This document shows positions 18,038-27,971 of a stretch of DNA of 56,918 nucleotides, piece by piece. The first letter of the stretch is position 1. Every line of letters starts with the position of its first letter. The notes beneath the pieces were generated by a model. It saw only the letters and a list, made by a program, of their open reading frames with translations, made no database searches and was not told where the DNA came from. This DNA is from Lentisphaerota bacterium. GTDB taxonomy: Bacteria; Verrucomicrobiota; Kiritimatiellia; CAIQIC01; Lenti-01. Position numbers and translations under genes: made by a program. Location: assembly GCA_012514035.1 (NCBI GenBank), contig JAAZBB010000008.1, forward strand, positions 1 through 56,918, written 5' to 3'.

Positions 18038-19138
18038 ATGCGCCATTTGACCGAATATTCCGATCCCGCTGCGATCCGCGCCCTCGCGGCGGAGATCGCC
18101 CGAATTTCGATGCGCCCCGCGCGGATCATGGAAGTCTGCGGCGGCCAGACCCACGCCATTTTGCGCCACGCACTGGATACGCTGCTGCCGCCGCACGTCC
18201 AGCTCCTGCACGGCCCCGGCTGCCCGGTGTGCGTCACGCCCGCCGCCTACCTCGACCAGGCCATTGCCATCGCCCGCCGCCCCGACACCATCGTCTGCAC
18301 CTTCGGCGACCTCCTGCGCGTGCCCTCCGACGCCTCTGGCGACCTGTATGCCGCCAAGGCCCGCGGGGCGGATATCCGCATCGTCAACTCGCCGCGGCAG
18401 GCGCTCGACTTCGCCCGGGACAACCCGGACAAGCAGGTTGTTCACCTGGCCATCGGCTTCGAAACCACGGCGCCCGCCAACGCCATGCTGGCCTTTCTGG
18501 CCCGGGAACGGGGACTGGACAACGTCAGTCTGCTCGTCTCGCAGTTCCTCGTCCCGCCGATCCTGCGCGCGATCTGCGCCGATCCCGAAACCGCCCCCGA
18601 CGCGTTCCTCGCCGCCGGTCACGTCTGCGCCGTGGTCGGTTCGGATCCCTATCGGCCACTCGCACGCGAACTCGGCCGGCCGATCGCGATCACCGGCTTC
18701 GAGCCCGCCGACATCCTCCTCGGTGTCCGCGACGTCCTGCGCCTGTTCGAGGAAGGCCGCGCCGAGATGGCCAACTCCTACCCGCGCATGGTCCATCCCC
18801 AGGGAAATCCCGACGTCCGGCACCTGATCGATACCGTATTTGAAACCTGCGACCGCGAATGGCGCGGCCTGGGCCTCGTGCCCCAGAGCGGCCTGGCCCT
18901 GCAACCGGGCTATGCCCGCCACGATGCCGCCCTCCGCTTTCCCGGCACGAGATTGTGTATTTATAAAAACACAACCTATGCCCCGGAATGTCCGGCGGCT
19001 GACGTGCTGCGGGGAAAACTGCCCCCCCCGGCTTGCCCTCACTTCGGCACGCGTTGCACGCCGGACCGGCCTCTCGGTGCCCCGATGGTCTCGCCCGAGG
19101 GCCCCTGCGCGGCGTTTTTCCTGCATCGGCGGACTTGA
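18038..19138 (+). CDS. hypD: Hydrogenase maturation protein HypD
   Basis: This 366-residue protein is the scaffold on which the Fe(CN)2CO unit of [NiFe]-hydrogenase is assembled. It shows VCGGQTHAI (C34), HGPGCPVCVTP (C62, C65), FGDLLRVPS, AIGFETTAPAN and the C-terminal iron-sulfur motif C318-x14-C333-x6-C340-x16-C357, all intact. No other hyp gene and no hydrogenase structural gene is nearby, so it is an orphan in this window. The start ATG at 18038 follows a repeat-rich stretch with no strong ribosome-binding site. Confidence 0.93.
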   Translation: MRHLTEYSDPAAIRALAAEIARISMRPARIMEVCGGQTHAILRHALDTLLPPHVQLLHGPGCPVCVTPAAYLDQAIAIARRPDTIVCTFGDLLRVPSDASGDLYAAKARGADIRIVNSPRQALDFARDNPDKQVVHLAIGFETTAPANAMLAFLARERGLDNVSLLVSQFLVPPILRAICADPETAPDAFLAAGHVCAVVGSDPYRPLARELGRPIAITGFEPADILLGVRDVLRLFEEGRAEMANSYPRMVHPQGNPDVRHLIDTVFETCDREWRGLGLVPQSGLALQPGYARHDAALRFPGTRLCIYKNTTYAPECPAADVLRGKLPPPACPHFGTRCTPDRPLGAPMVSPEGPCAAFFLHRRT

Positions 19139-19217
19139 GCCACCTACATCGCCTGAAACGCCCGTTCGGGCCGAGCCCCATGCCTCGCGGCGGGGCAATC
19201 GGAAATCCGGACCGGCC

Positions 19218-21815
19218 TTATGGCTGAACGACGCGATAGTACCGTTTTGGGTCCATCCCGTTGCCGGAATCGATCAGCGTGATTTCTCCGCCGGTGCCGG
19301 CGTTGGTGACGATCGGGGTCCACAGCACGGGATTAGTCGCCAGATTCCGCGTGAACTCCAATCGGTACTGGGTGTTGGTCATGGATAGGAGTCGGGTGGC
19401 GTAGTTAGTGGCGCTGACCTTGTTGATGGCGCTGATGTTGACCGCGGCCAGGTTGTAGGCCACCAACGCAAAGTCCTGGTCCAGGGTCGGCGGCACATTC
19501 GGAACGCCGTCGGAATTGATGTTGAAGGCCGTGACCGTTATCTCCACCAACCCGGTCGTGCCGGGAGGCAAGAAGACGCTTTCCACGTTGTTGCGGACAT
19601 CCGCCACGCCGCCGGTGGTGGAAAAGGCCCCGGTGAACACGTTGCCCAGATAGGTCTTGCCGTCCGCCTTCACGCTCAAGTTGAGGTCGTTTTTATAGGC
19701 GTTCCCAGCCGTCGAACCCGGCGCATCCGTCCAGGACAACGTAATTCTCACCGGCAGGTAGGCTTTGCACACCGCTCCCGTGAAAGATCGGCTGGTCCCG
19801 CTGTTCGTGAAGGTGTCCACGCCCTGCTGGTCGCGCAGGAGGCGGGGAGTTCCATCGAACGCGCGGTCCAGATCGACCATGCCCATGCCTTGGGCGGAAG
19901 ACCAGAGCGTGTCGTTGGCGTTGGTTCCCGTCAGGTAGCGGGTGGAATTCATCAAGTAGGCCTTCATCATCGCCGGGCTGGGCACCCCCCAGCCGCGGTT
20001 GGCAAAATACTGCCAAACGAGCGCCGCGCCGCCAGCCGCCGCCGCCGTGGCATGGCTGGTGCCCGAACCGGTGCTGTACCATTGCTGGCCCAGGGGGAAA
20101 AAATTGCTGACATTGCCGGCACTGCCCCCGCCCGGAAGGGCGCAGATCCAGGAGGCGTCATAACAGGCCAGGGCCATCCCGGTATCCAGCGGCGTGGGAG
20201 CTTGCGGCACCCCGCCGGTCACATGAGTGCCGGGAGCAACGAGTTCCGGCTTGCCGCGGCCGTCGGTGCAGGGGCCCCGGCTGGAATACACGGCGATTTC
20301 GTTGGCGTTGTCGGCCGCCGGATCTCCGAATCCACAGCCATCGGTGCCCGCCGCATTCCCCCCGCCCTGGTCGCTGGCCAGGGAACGAACATTCTCCGCC
20401 GCGCCGACGGTGATGACGTTTTTTGCAGTCCCGGGCGAAGAGATTGTCTGGGCCGAGCTGCCCCCGTTGCCGGCCGGCATCACGAAGACCATGCCTTGGT
20501 TGCCGGCCGCCGGGACAGCGGAACCGGCTGGCTGAACATCGCGCACCAGGGCATCAAAAGTCTGGGCGTCGGCATCATAGATCCCGTTTTCCACCCCGCC
20601 CCAACTGTCACAACTGATCCTGGCGCCATCGCTGTAGGCGCGCGAGAACATATCTTCGAAGTCCGGCATGGTCCAATCCACCGGATCGAAGATCACGGAC
20701 GACCCCAGCCTGACGAACGGCGCGATTCCCAATCCGTAGCGGTACCCGGCGGAATCCTGATGCGGAAAGCCGGTGGCGCGGTCGTTATAACCGCCGATGA
20801 TATGCCCGGTGAGCGGGCCGTGGCCATCGCAACCTGCCAGTGTGCTGCTGGTGTTGGGGGTTCCTTCCAGTCGCGCATAGGCCACGCGGCTGGCCAGCCC
20901 GGTATTGCCCGACACGTACAAGCCCGCATGGCCGGGTATCGTCGTGCCGTTATCAATCCCCGAATCGGCAACATCAACAACCAGGCCGGAGGTGATGAAC
21001 TGCTGCTGCCTGAATCCCCGGGACGCCAGCCAGGCCAGATAACCCGGGCCGGCGGGCGCGTTGCCGGACAACTGGCCGGCCAGAATCACCCCCTGGCGCT
21101 CGTCCATCTTCCGCGGCGCGGCATACGGCAAAATAGAAATCACATCGGGCCGCGCCGCCACCGCGTCCAGGGCGGCCGGATCGATGCGTGCAATGAGGTT
21201 CCGGTAGTGTCGAAACACGTTGTTCCTTTTTAGGGGCTCCTTGGCCAGGGAGATCAGCAACGCGGCCGTTTCCGGATTGGCGGCCTCGTCTGATACCAGT
21301 TGCACACAAAACAGGCCGCCGGACATTCGGGCCTGTGGATGAATCTTGTCCCGGGCCAGATAAGCGCCTTCCCACTGGAGAGGCGTCCCGCGGGTGCGAA
21401 GCGCCTGCCGCGCGGCAGCTTCGCCATAGACCAGATAGGCATTGTCAGGGATGTAATCCACGATCTGCCAGCCTTGTTCCTGGAGTTGCGCCACCCATTC
21501 CGGCTGGATCGGGCCGGGAAATTGGACCAGGTGGAGCCGGCACCCCGGCAAGACCTCGGTGGCCGCCCGCGCCATGGCAGCGGCCGGGCGGCTTGTATCG
21601 ATGGCTCCGGCATGAAGATGGATGGTGTGGGCTTGCGGGCTCAGCAGACTGGCGCCGTACACCAGAACGGCCAGCGGGAAAACATGGATTCGGCCGCCTT
21701 TGGATGGTGGTGCGCCGCACGCCGGTTTTCCCCGCCGGAACGTGGCCGGCACAAACCGGGGCCGCCCAATGAAACAACGCCGCCGATTCAACCCGATCCG
21801 CCCTGAAGGGAGCAT
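19218..21815 (-). CDS. Secreted subtilisin-like serine protease (S8 family)
   Basis: This is an 865-residue extracellular protease. After a basic N-terminal stretch and a hydrophobic signal segment (about residues 42-60) comes a propeptide-like region, then the S8 catalytic domain: VVDVADSGID (D284), CDGHGPLTGHIIGG (H332), MPAGNGG (oxyanion N450) and GSGTSHATAAAA (S587). A beta-rich jelly-roll-like domain follows (ITLSWTDAPGS, DLNLSV). The C-terminal ~50 residues (YRLEFTRNL ... RYYRVVQP) belong to a module shared by other secreted proteins here. The start at 21815 has an AAGGAGGAG site seven bases upstream; the frame is open further but without signal. It is convergent with hypD, and the gene upstream on the same strand is separate. 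Confidence 0.88.
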   Translation of the reverse strand: MLPSGRIGLNRRRCFIGRPRFVPATFRRGKPACGAPPSKGGRIHVFPLAVLVYGASLLSPQAHTIHLHAGAIDTSRPAAAMARAATEVLPGCRLHLVQFPGPIQPEWVAQLQEQGWQIVDYIPDNAYLVYGEAAARQALRTRGTPLQWEGAYLARDKIHPQARMSGGLFCVQLVSDEAANPETAALLISLAKEPLKRNNVFRHYRNLIARIDPAALDAVAARPDVISILPYAAPRKMDERQGVILAGQLSGNAPAGPGYLAWLASRGFRQQQFITSGLVVDVADSGIDNGTTIPGHAGLYVSGNTGLASRVAYARLEGTPNTSSTLAGCDGHGPLTGHIIGGYNDRATGFPHQDSAGYRYGLGIAPFVRLGSSVIFDPVDWTMPDFEDMFSRAYSDGARISCDSWGGVENGIYDADAQTFDALVRDVQPAGSAVPAAGNQGMVFVMPAGNGGSSAQTISSPGTAKNVITVGAAENVRSLASDQGGGNAAGTDGCGFGDPAADNANEIAVYSSRGPCTDGRGKPELVAPGTHVTGGVPQAPTPLDTGMALACYDASWICALPGGGSAGNVSNFFPLGQQWYSTGSGTSHATAAAAGGAALVWQYFANRGWGVPSPAMMKAYLMNSTRYLTGTNANDTLWSSAQGMGMVDLDRAFDGTPRLLRDQQGVDTFTNSGTSRSFTGAVCKAYLPVRITLSWTDAPGSTAGNAYKNDLNLSVKADGKTYLGNVFTGAFSTTGGVADVRNNVESVFLPPGTTGLVEITVTAFNINSDGVPNVPPTLDQDFALVAYNLAAVNISAINKVSATNYATRLLSMTNTQYRLEFTRNLATNPVLWTPIVTNAGTGGEITLIDSGNGMDPKRYYRVVQP

Positions 21816-21945
21816 GAAAACACTCCTCCTTGCCTGCCGTGGAACACCGGGCCCGGTGCCCGCAAGACCGGCGGCACCCCGGTCTTCCATTGGCGAGAAC
21901 GATCTTATTCGATGCGCCCCCCCCGAGACAAGCGTCTGTAAACGT

Positions 21946-21977
21946 AAAAAACCGGGGCGGGAATCCCCGCCCCGGTT
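21946..21977 (-). terminator. Rho-independent terminator of the caspase-like gene
   Basis: Read on the minus strand, a 12-13 bp GC-rich stem (AACCGGGGCGGG / CCCGCCCCGGTT) with a four-base loop is followed by a run of T. It begins about 14 bases after the stop of the gene ending at 21991. Confidence 0.88.
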
Positions 21978-21990
21978 CCAGACGCCGCGG

Positions 21991-24900
21991 CTATTTCCGG
22001 ATCACCCGATAGAACCGCTGGTCATCCGTCGGGTTGAGATCCTCCAGGGTGATGCCCGCGCCCGTGCCGCCCAGCGACATCACGTCGATCCAGTTCGGGG
22101 GCAGCAATTGGGTGGTGTACTGCAGGCCATAGTTGATGCCCGTGACCGAAGGAATGGACATGGAGACCTCGGCGCCGCCAGGCACCACGACGAAATCCCC
22201 GAGGGGTTCCGGATCCGGGGTGACCACCGTGCCTCCGTCGGTGGTGGTGACCGAAACAATCTCCGACCAGGTGCCATCTTCCATGCGGACGCGGACATAG
22301 TAGGGCGTTTCCGGTTCCAAGCCGGTCACATGGCATGTCAGCGCGGCCTGGGTTTCGTCCAGGATGATCGAACCCATGCCGCCGCCGCCGCCAACGGGAC
22401 CGACAAAGAAGTTGTCCAGGAACACGGTGGCCCCGTTGTACACCCGGACTTCGAAGTTCAGGGTGTTCACCCCGGCCGCCGGCACCACCTGATAGGTCAT
22501 CTTGGTCCATTCTGCCGTGGTCGCGTTGTAAGTGGAGGGCTGAAGGCTGTCGCCGGAAACCTGTCCGCCGGCCGACCAGGACGCCCAGATGCGCACATCG
22601 GTTCCGTCGCCGGCCGTCGTCCGGTAGTAGTAGCTGATTTCGTATGTGGTTGTGCCGTCGCCGGTGATGGAAACCGTCTGCATCAGGTCGCGCGTCTCGG
22701 TGGCTTGGCATTGGACCGCGTAGGTGCCTTCCTGCGGACTGGTCGTGACAACGGAATAGCCGCTTTCGAACTTGTCCCAATCTGTGCCGTCGCCCGTTTC
22801 AAATCCCGGGTTGGCCATCAGGTTGCCGCCGCCGCCGCTGGTGAAGTCGGCATCCGTTGCCACCTGCACCTGGTAGTTCGAGGCGCCGGTGCAGGCCGTC
22901 CAGTTGACGGTGAAAGAATTGCTGGAGAGGTTGGCGATGCTGGCCACCGGGACGGTGACGGGGCCCGAGGCCACCGCGACGGTGGCCGTGGCGCTGGCGG
23001 TGCCCAGGACATTGGTCGCCTGGAACACGAACGCGAACGTGCCCGTGGCGCTGGGCGTGAAGGAGAGCGTGCCACCCGCAAAACCGTAATCCGCCGCATT
23101 CGCCGTGCTGGAAAGCAACTGCAGGGCGGGAGTCGGCGAACCCGACACGTATCCGGCCACATCGAGAGAGAACGGCGCAAGCAAGGTCGCCGCCTGCGGC
23201 GGGATCACGGCGAAGGAAGGCGCAGCCTCCTCATCGGTGGTGTTGACCGTATACGGTTCCGCCCAGTCGCTAACGACCTCGCCACTGACCGCCTGTACGC
23301 TGTAGGTGTATTCGGTCATGGGGTCCAAGCCCGTGACTTCGTGCGAGGTCACGTTCCCCACGTTCACGGGATACCCCGGCAACGGGGTGCCGGACAGCGA
23401 TCGGGCCGCCCCGGTCTCGATGGAGACATCGTCAAGGAAGAATCGCTCCTTCGAGGCCGCGCTGGCCATCCAGCGGATCTTGGAGCCCGCCGCGCCCGCG
23501 GGGAACGTCACCTCGTACGCCGTCATGGTTTCACTGAGCACGACGGAATCATCCGTATAGGTAGCGCCGCCGTCGGTGCTGATGCCGACCAGCACCGTCG
23601 TGGCATCGGCGGGCCATGACGCCGCCTTGAACGACACCTTGGTTGTGCCGGACAGGTCGAGCGCGGGGGTTGCAATCCAGCCCTGAGCGCTACTGGTACC
23701 CAGCTTGATGCTGCCAATATTCTGGTAGATCTTGCTGCCGATCCAGCCCGCAGCGGCGGTGTATTCATCCAGCGATCCGGCGACATCCGTCGTATTACTG
23801 ACGGCAAAACCGGCAAAGTCCTCGGTCAGGACCACGCCGCCGCCGGAGGAAGCCCCCTGCACCACATCCACCACATAGGACAAGGCGCCGGGAACCGCGC
23901 TCCAGGCCGCCACAAAGGAAACGCTGGAGACGGTGGGATCGGGAACGAGCACCGGCGTGGCCAGGCCGGCGGTGACGGTGAAGGTCACGGGCTCGCCGGG
24001 GCCCTCGGCGTCGTCGGACGCGGTGAATGTGAAGGTGAACGTACCAACGGCGTTCGGGGTAAAGGTGAACAAGCCGGCTTCCGTCAGGTTCCAGAGATCC
24101 GCGGCTACCGTGGTGTCGCAGTCCAGGCTGACCAGGTCGCCATCCGGCTCCGCCCAGACCAGTTGCACCGGTTCGATCGCGGTTCCGGCCACGGTTTCCT
24201 GCGGAGGAATGGCGGAGAGCACGGGCGGGGAATTCGAGGTCATGGAGGTGCTGACCGTGCCAGTGGCCGAATACGGGCCGGCGGCGTTGCCCAGGGCCCA
24301 AATGCGGTAGTAGTAGGTCGTATTCCAGTCCAGACCGGTCACGGTGTAGCTGGGCCCTGCCGCGTCCTGCGCGGCCAATACCAGGGTGTTGCCGCCGGCG
24401 GGCTGGACCCCCGTAACTTTCAGCGCCTGGAGCCGTAAACCGACGCTTTCGGTCGCGACCGCGCAATGCCACTTGACCCGCACGCTCCCCTGCCCCAAAG
24501 CCGCCGCGGGCAGGGAGGCGGAACCGGAAACATAGGGCGACGATGCGGTTGCGCTGTCGTTGGTCCCGAAGGCAACCCAGGTCGTGCCCCCGTCCAGCGA
24601 ATAGGAAAGAGTCAGCACGTTCGCGGAGGAACCGCCATAGGTCGCCACGGAAAACGACGCAGCGGCCTCCAGATAACCCACGGTGGAAAACGCCTCGCTG
24701 ACCACGCCCGGATCGCTGCCGATCAATTTGTGGTAGCCCACGCTGGTGCCGGAATAGGAGGCTCCGCCCACATATTCCCAGCCCGGGGTCGATTCCACGG
24801 CGCTGTTGGCCACCTCCACAATGGTTTCGGTCTCGCCTGAACCGCCCGGCGAGAAGGTGTCCGCCGTGGCCACGTCCAGCAGGTAGCTCGCGGCGCCGGC

Positions 24901-27681
24901 CACGCTGGCCCAGTTGATCGTGAAGCGGTCGGGCCCGATCCCCGTTGGCGCCGCCAGGACCGGCGCCGCCAGGGTGGCGTTGACCGTCAGGCCGGCGTTG
25001 GCCGTGGCCCCCAGGGTATTGGTCGCCGTGAAGTTGAACAGGTAGGTGCCGTCGGCGCTGGGCGCGAATGTCAGCACACCGCCGGAATAACTGGCCCCGG
25101 GCTGCACGGTGGTCATGGTGACCGTCACCGAGGAATTCGTGCCTGCGGTCGCCGCCCCAACCGGGAAGGTCAGGGTCTGGCCCACGGTGACGCTCTGGGG
25201 CGTCATGTTGCTGAAGACGATGAGGCCGCCGGGCGGCTCGCTGCCAATCCAGCCGGCGATGGTGTTCAACAGCACATTGGTGTTGTAGGCCATGGCGGTG
25301 GTGTCATCGGCGATGGCTACGTCCCAGGAATAGTCGTAAAGTTCGTAGAAGTTCGCATAGGCGTCGCCGTTCAAGTCGCAACTGATGGGCACGGGATTGG
25401 TCCAGCCCTCGATCAGCTTGGAGGTGAAAACGCCGCCGTCATCGCCGTCCCACGAATACTGGTCGTAGTCCGCGGCGGTGATCCAGCCGATCTCGCTGGA
25501 CGAAATCCGCGCCAGCACATCCTTCCGGCCCGCCGCCAGCTTGGCCGCGCGGTCTTCATCCATGATCCTGCTCACGTTCCCGGCCAGGTCCCAGACGCCG
25601 CCGGGGGGCGCCGCCGCCCGCGTGCCCAGCGGGGCCGATTTGAATAAGCCGCCGGAATGGCAGGTATCCACGACGACCACCACCTTCACGCCCGCCGCGA
25701 ACTTGGCCAGGTCCGCCGCCAGTTCCGTGTCCTGGTAGTCGTCGTCGTAGGAACAAATGTAGACCGACGTGCCGCTGTTTTGGCCCCCGTGGCTGGAATG
25801 GAAATACATGAACTTGTCGCCCGCTACCGCTGTGGCGGCGCAGTTCGTGATGGCCCGGCGGATGGCCGCCTTGGTACCGGCCGAATCCAGCAGCCGAGTC
25901 ACCGTGGCCGGTGTCCAGTCGCCGCGCTGGATCGTGTTCGTGTAAATATGGTTCGCGTCCGGCACGCACCCGGAGAGGAAACTCGAGGAATCAATGTAAC
26001 TGCTGCTGTACTTGTTCAGCCCGACAAAGACTCCGTACGCGGCCCCGCCCGCGCCGACGTCGTAGGCGGTGACGGTAACATCGATCCGGTTGGTGCCATC
26101 CTTGTCGCCCGCATAGAAGCTGACCACGGAGGATCCGGCCTCCGTCGGCGTCCATTGGAAAGTGCCGGTTGCGCTGCCCACATTGGTTGCCCCGGCAAAA
26201 CCCGCTCCGGCCGGCAGGCCGGTCGCCCACAGCCGCACTTCGTCGGCCGCATCGTTCGGAATCTCCGTGCCGGTGATCGTGAAGCTCATGGTTTTGCCCA
26301 CGGCAACCGACTTATCGGTGCCGGCCGGATTGACCGCGATCGAGGGCGGGAAGTCCGCCGCGCCGCCGTCGGCAATTCCGGTCAGCGAGATATCATCCAC
26401 GTTGTAATAGTAGCCGTAGTACTCCAGGGAGGAGACCGCCTGGAGCTTGACCGCGGTCGTGCCCGCCGGAACCGCGATCCGGACGGTGGCAATGCCGGTG
26501 GGGGTCACGCCGCCAGCCGTGGGCGCCACCGTACTGGACACGCCCGCCGTGGTGACGGCGATCCCCGTGGCGGTATAGGACCACAGCGCGCCGGTGATGC
26601 TGCCGCCTTTCAGTTCATTGCCCATCACGGTCATGTCCGCCTCCGCCGGATACTCGCCGCCGTCCAGGGCCAGAAACACGCCTAGGGTTTCGGACGGGAA
26701 CATGCCGTAACCATCCTCGGGATATTCCGTCGTGGCCGAGAGGTGCAGTTCCACCATCACGTCCGAATAGGCGGACACATCCACTTCGTCCAGTTCCAGG
26801 GTTTCGCTGAGCTCTTCCGTATTGCCCGGCTGCCAGGAATAGCTGCCCGTGCGGATACGCTGGTTTGCCGGGGTGTCGCTGGCGCCCGCCGTGTTCAGGA
26901 CGTAGTTGGCGGAGGCAATGCCCCACGTGTCGTTGGCCGTGCCTTCGAAGCCTTGGAAGGCGATTTCGACGGGTTCACTGCCGTCGCTGACGGTGATCTG
27001 GACGACGGCGCTGTTGGTGCCGTCATTGTCCACGGCCCAAAAGGTCGTCGTATAGACACCGAGCGGCCCGGCGTTCGCCCAAGTAAAGGTGCTGCTCGCG
27101 GAGCCGGTGTTGGTCGCCCCGGCAAAGACGGCGCCCGCGGGCAGGCCCGTGGCGGAAAGAACGATCTGGTCGTTGTCCACCGTATCGGTGGCGGTGACGA
27201 CGAAGGAAAGCGTATTGCTCCAAACGACGGATTTGTTGCCGATGGGATCGATGATCGGCGGCTGATCCATCAGCGCCACTTCAGAAATATCCGCGTTGTC
27301 TACGCCTTCGAAACTGGGGTAGGTCCCATAAGCATCGCGGAATCCTTTAAACTTGATCAGCTTGCCGACGTTGCCTGGATTGCTGGCCAAGCCCCAGGCG
27401 TCTCGTCCGCCGTCTTTTTCCAGCTTAACCTGCAAGCAGTTGTTGACGTCTGACTCGCTGTCCGTGTCCGCGCAACTCACGCTATAATCGTTCGTCCAAG
27501 GCGGATCGAAATTGTTGTAAGCCCCACCAACGATATAGCCTTGGGCGTAATACTCCGTTTTGTTCGTTGACAGCGCCAGAGCTTGCGCAATGGTATAGGG
27601 ATCATTGACCGTTCCGGAACCCGCCAAGGCAACCGAGCAGAGGATCCCGGCGGCAATAATGACTCCACAGATTTGTTTCAT
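21991..27681 (-). CDS. Large secreted caspase-like multidomain protein
   Basis: This 1,896-residue exported protein starts with a signal peptide (MKQICGVIIAAGILCSVALA). Residues ~22-130 resemble an OB-fold domain of the DUF6359 kind (AQGYIVGGAYNNF). Ig-like and carbohydrate-binding-like beta domains follow. A caspase-like cysteine peptidase domain spans about 546-800: YGVFVGLNKY, FHSSHGGQ with catalytic H631, and VVVDTCHSGG with catalytic C674. After it come several Ig/fibronectin III-like domains, a jelly-roll domain near WIATPALDLSG, another near NPGFETGDG, and the shared C-terminal module ending RFYRVIRK. An AAGGAG site supports the start at 27681. A strong terminator follows the stop. Proteolytic target and role are unknown. 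Confidence 0.82.
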   Translation of the reverse strand: MKQICGVIIAAGILCSVALAGSGTVNDPYTIAQALALSTNKTEYYAQGYIVGGAYNNFDPPWTNDYSVSCADTDSESDVNNCLQVKLEKDGGRDAWGLASNPGNVGKLIKFKGFRDAYGTYPSFEGVDNADISEVALMDQPPIIDPIGNKSVVWSNTLSFVVTATDTVDNDQIVLSATGLPAGAVFAGATNTGSASSTFTWANAGPLGVYTTTFWAVDNDGTNSAVVQITVSDGSEPVEIAFQGFEGTANDTWGIASANYVLNTAGASDTPANQRIRTGSYSWQPGNTEELSETLELDEVDVSAYSDVMVELHLSATTEYPEDGYGMFPSETLGVFLALDGGEYPAEADMTVMGNELKGGSITGALWSYTATGIAVTTAGVSSTVAPTAGGVTPTGIATVRIAVPAGTTAVKLQAVSSLEYYGYYYNVDDISLTGIADGGAADFPPSIAVNPAGTDKSVAVGKTMSFTITGTEIPNDAADEVRLWATGLPAGAGFAGATNVGSATGTFQWTPTEAGSSVVSFYAGDKDGTNRIDVTVTAYDVGAGGAAYGVFVGLNKYSSSYIDSSSFLSGCVPDANHIYTNTIQRGDWTPATVTRLLDSAGTKAAIRRAITNCAATAVAGDKFMYFHSSHGGQNSGTSVYICSYDDDYQDTELAADLAKFAAGVKVVVVVDTCHSGGLFKSAPLGTRAAAPPGGVWDLAGNVSRIMDEDRAAKLAAGRKDVLARISSSEIGWITAADYDQYSWDGDDGGVFTSKLIEGWTNPVPISCDLNGDAYANFYELYDYSWDVAIADDTTAMAYNTNVLLNTIAGWIGSEPPGGLIVFSNMTPQSVTVGQTLTFPVGAATAGTNSSVTVTMTTVQPGASYSGGVLTFAPSADGTYLFNFTATNTLGATANAGLTVNATLAAPVLAAPTGIGPDRFTINWASVAGAASYLLDVATADTFSPGGSGETETIVEVANSAVESTPGWEYVGGASYSGTSVGYHKLIGSDPGVVSEAFSTVGYLEAAASFSVATYGGSSANVLTLSYSLDGGTTWVAFGTNDSATASSPYVSGSASLPAAALGQGSVRVKWHCAVATESVGLRLQALKVTGVQPAGGNTLVLAAQDAAGPSYTVTGLDWNTTYYYRIWALGNAAGPYSATGTVSTSMTSNSPPVLSAIPPQETVAGTAIEPVQLVWAEPDGDLVSLDCDTTVAADLWNLTEAGLFTFTPNAVGTFTFTFTASDDAEGPGEPVTFTVTAGLATPVLVPDPTVSSVSFVAAWSAVPGALSYVVDVVQGASSGGGVVLTEDFAGFAVSNTTDVAGSLDEYTAAAGWIGSKIYQNIGSIKLGTSSAQGWIATPALDLSGTTKVSFKAASWPADATTVLVGISTDGGATYTDDSVVLSETMTAYEVTFPAGAAGSKIRWMASAASKERFFLDDVSIETGAARSLSGTPLPGYPVNVGNVTSHEVTGLDPMTEYTYSVQAVSGEVVSDWAEPYTVNTTDEEAAPSFAVIPPQAATLLAPFSLDVAGYVSGSPTPALQLLSSTANAADYGFAGGTLSFTPSATGTFAFVFQATNVLGTASATATVAVASGPVTVPVASIANLSSNSFTVNWTACTGASNYQVQVATDADFTSGGGGNLMANPGFETGDGTDWDKFESGYSVVTTSPQEGTYAVQCQATETRDLMQTVSITGDGTTTYEISYYYRTTAGDGTDVRIWASWSAGGQVSGDSLQPSTYNATTAEWTKMTYQVVPAAGVNTLNFEVRVYNGATVFLDNFFVGPVGGGGGMGSIILDETQAALTCHVTGLEPETPYYVRVRMEDGTWSEIVSVTTTDGGTVVTPDPEPLGDFVVVPGGAEVSMSIPSVTGINYGLQYTTQLLPPNWIDVMSLGGTGAGITLEDLNPTDDQRFYRVIRK

Positions 27682-27971
27682 GATTATCTCCTTATCGGTT
27701 CGAGCCAGAGGGCGGCATGGATTGGATTCCATTCACCGTACAGATCAACGTGACTCATGGTTGCGGATATTACTTCATGCAGGGATGTCCTGCAAAAGGA
27801 TTCACGCCCCCGGAAAGAAACGTTCTACCTTCGGACGGCGGGCCGCTCCGCCTTAAAGTCACACACCATTCCGGCTGGAGACACCGGTTTCGTCCCGGCG
27901 TTGACACCTGACAGAGCCCTCCGTTACCTTTTTGGGCAACCACTATGGCTCAGGCAACGCGGCGGTTATCC
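27682..27971. other. Intergenic region between divergent genes
   Basis: It must hold the promoters of the caspase-like gene (minus) and psuG (plus). Apart from the AAGGAG site just upstream of 27681 I see no clear motif or RNA. Confidence 0.4.

Noticed and set aside
19069-19110. Possible loss of an iron-sulfur cysteine in HypD (GAPMVS)
   Set aside because: The C-x14-C-x6-C-x16-C motif is complete with C318, C333, C340 and C357, so this position need not be a ligand.
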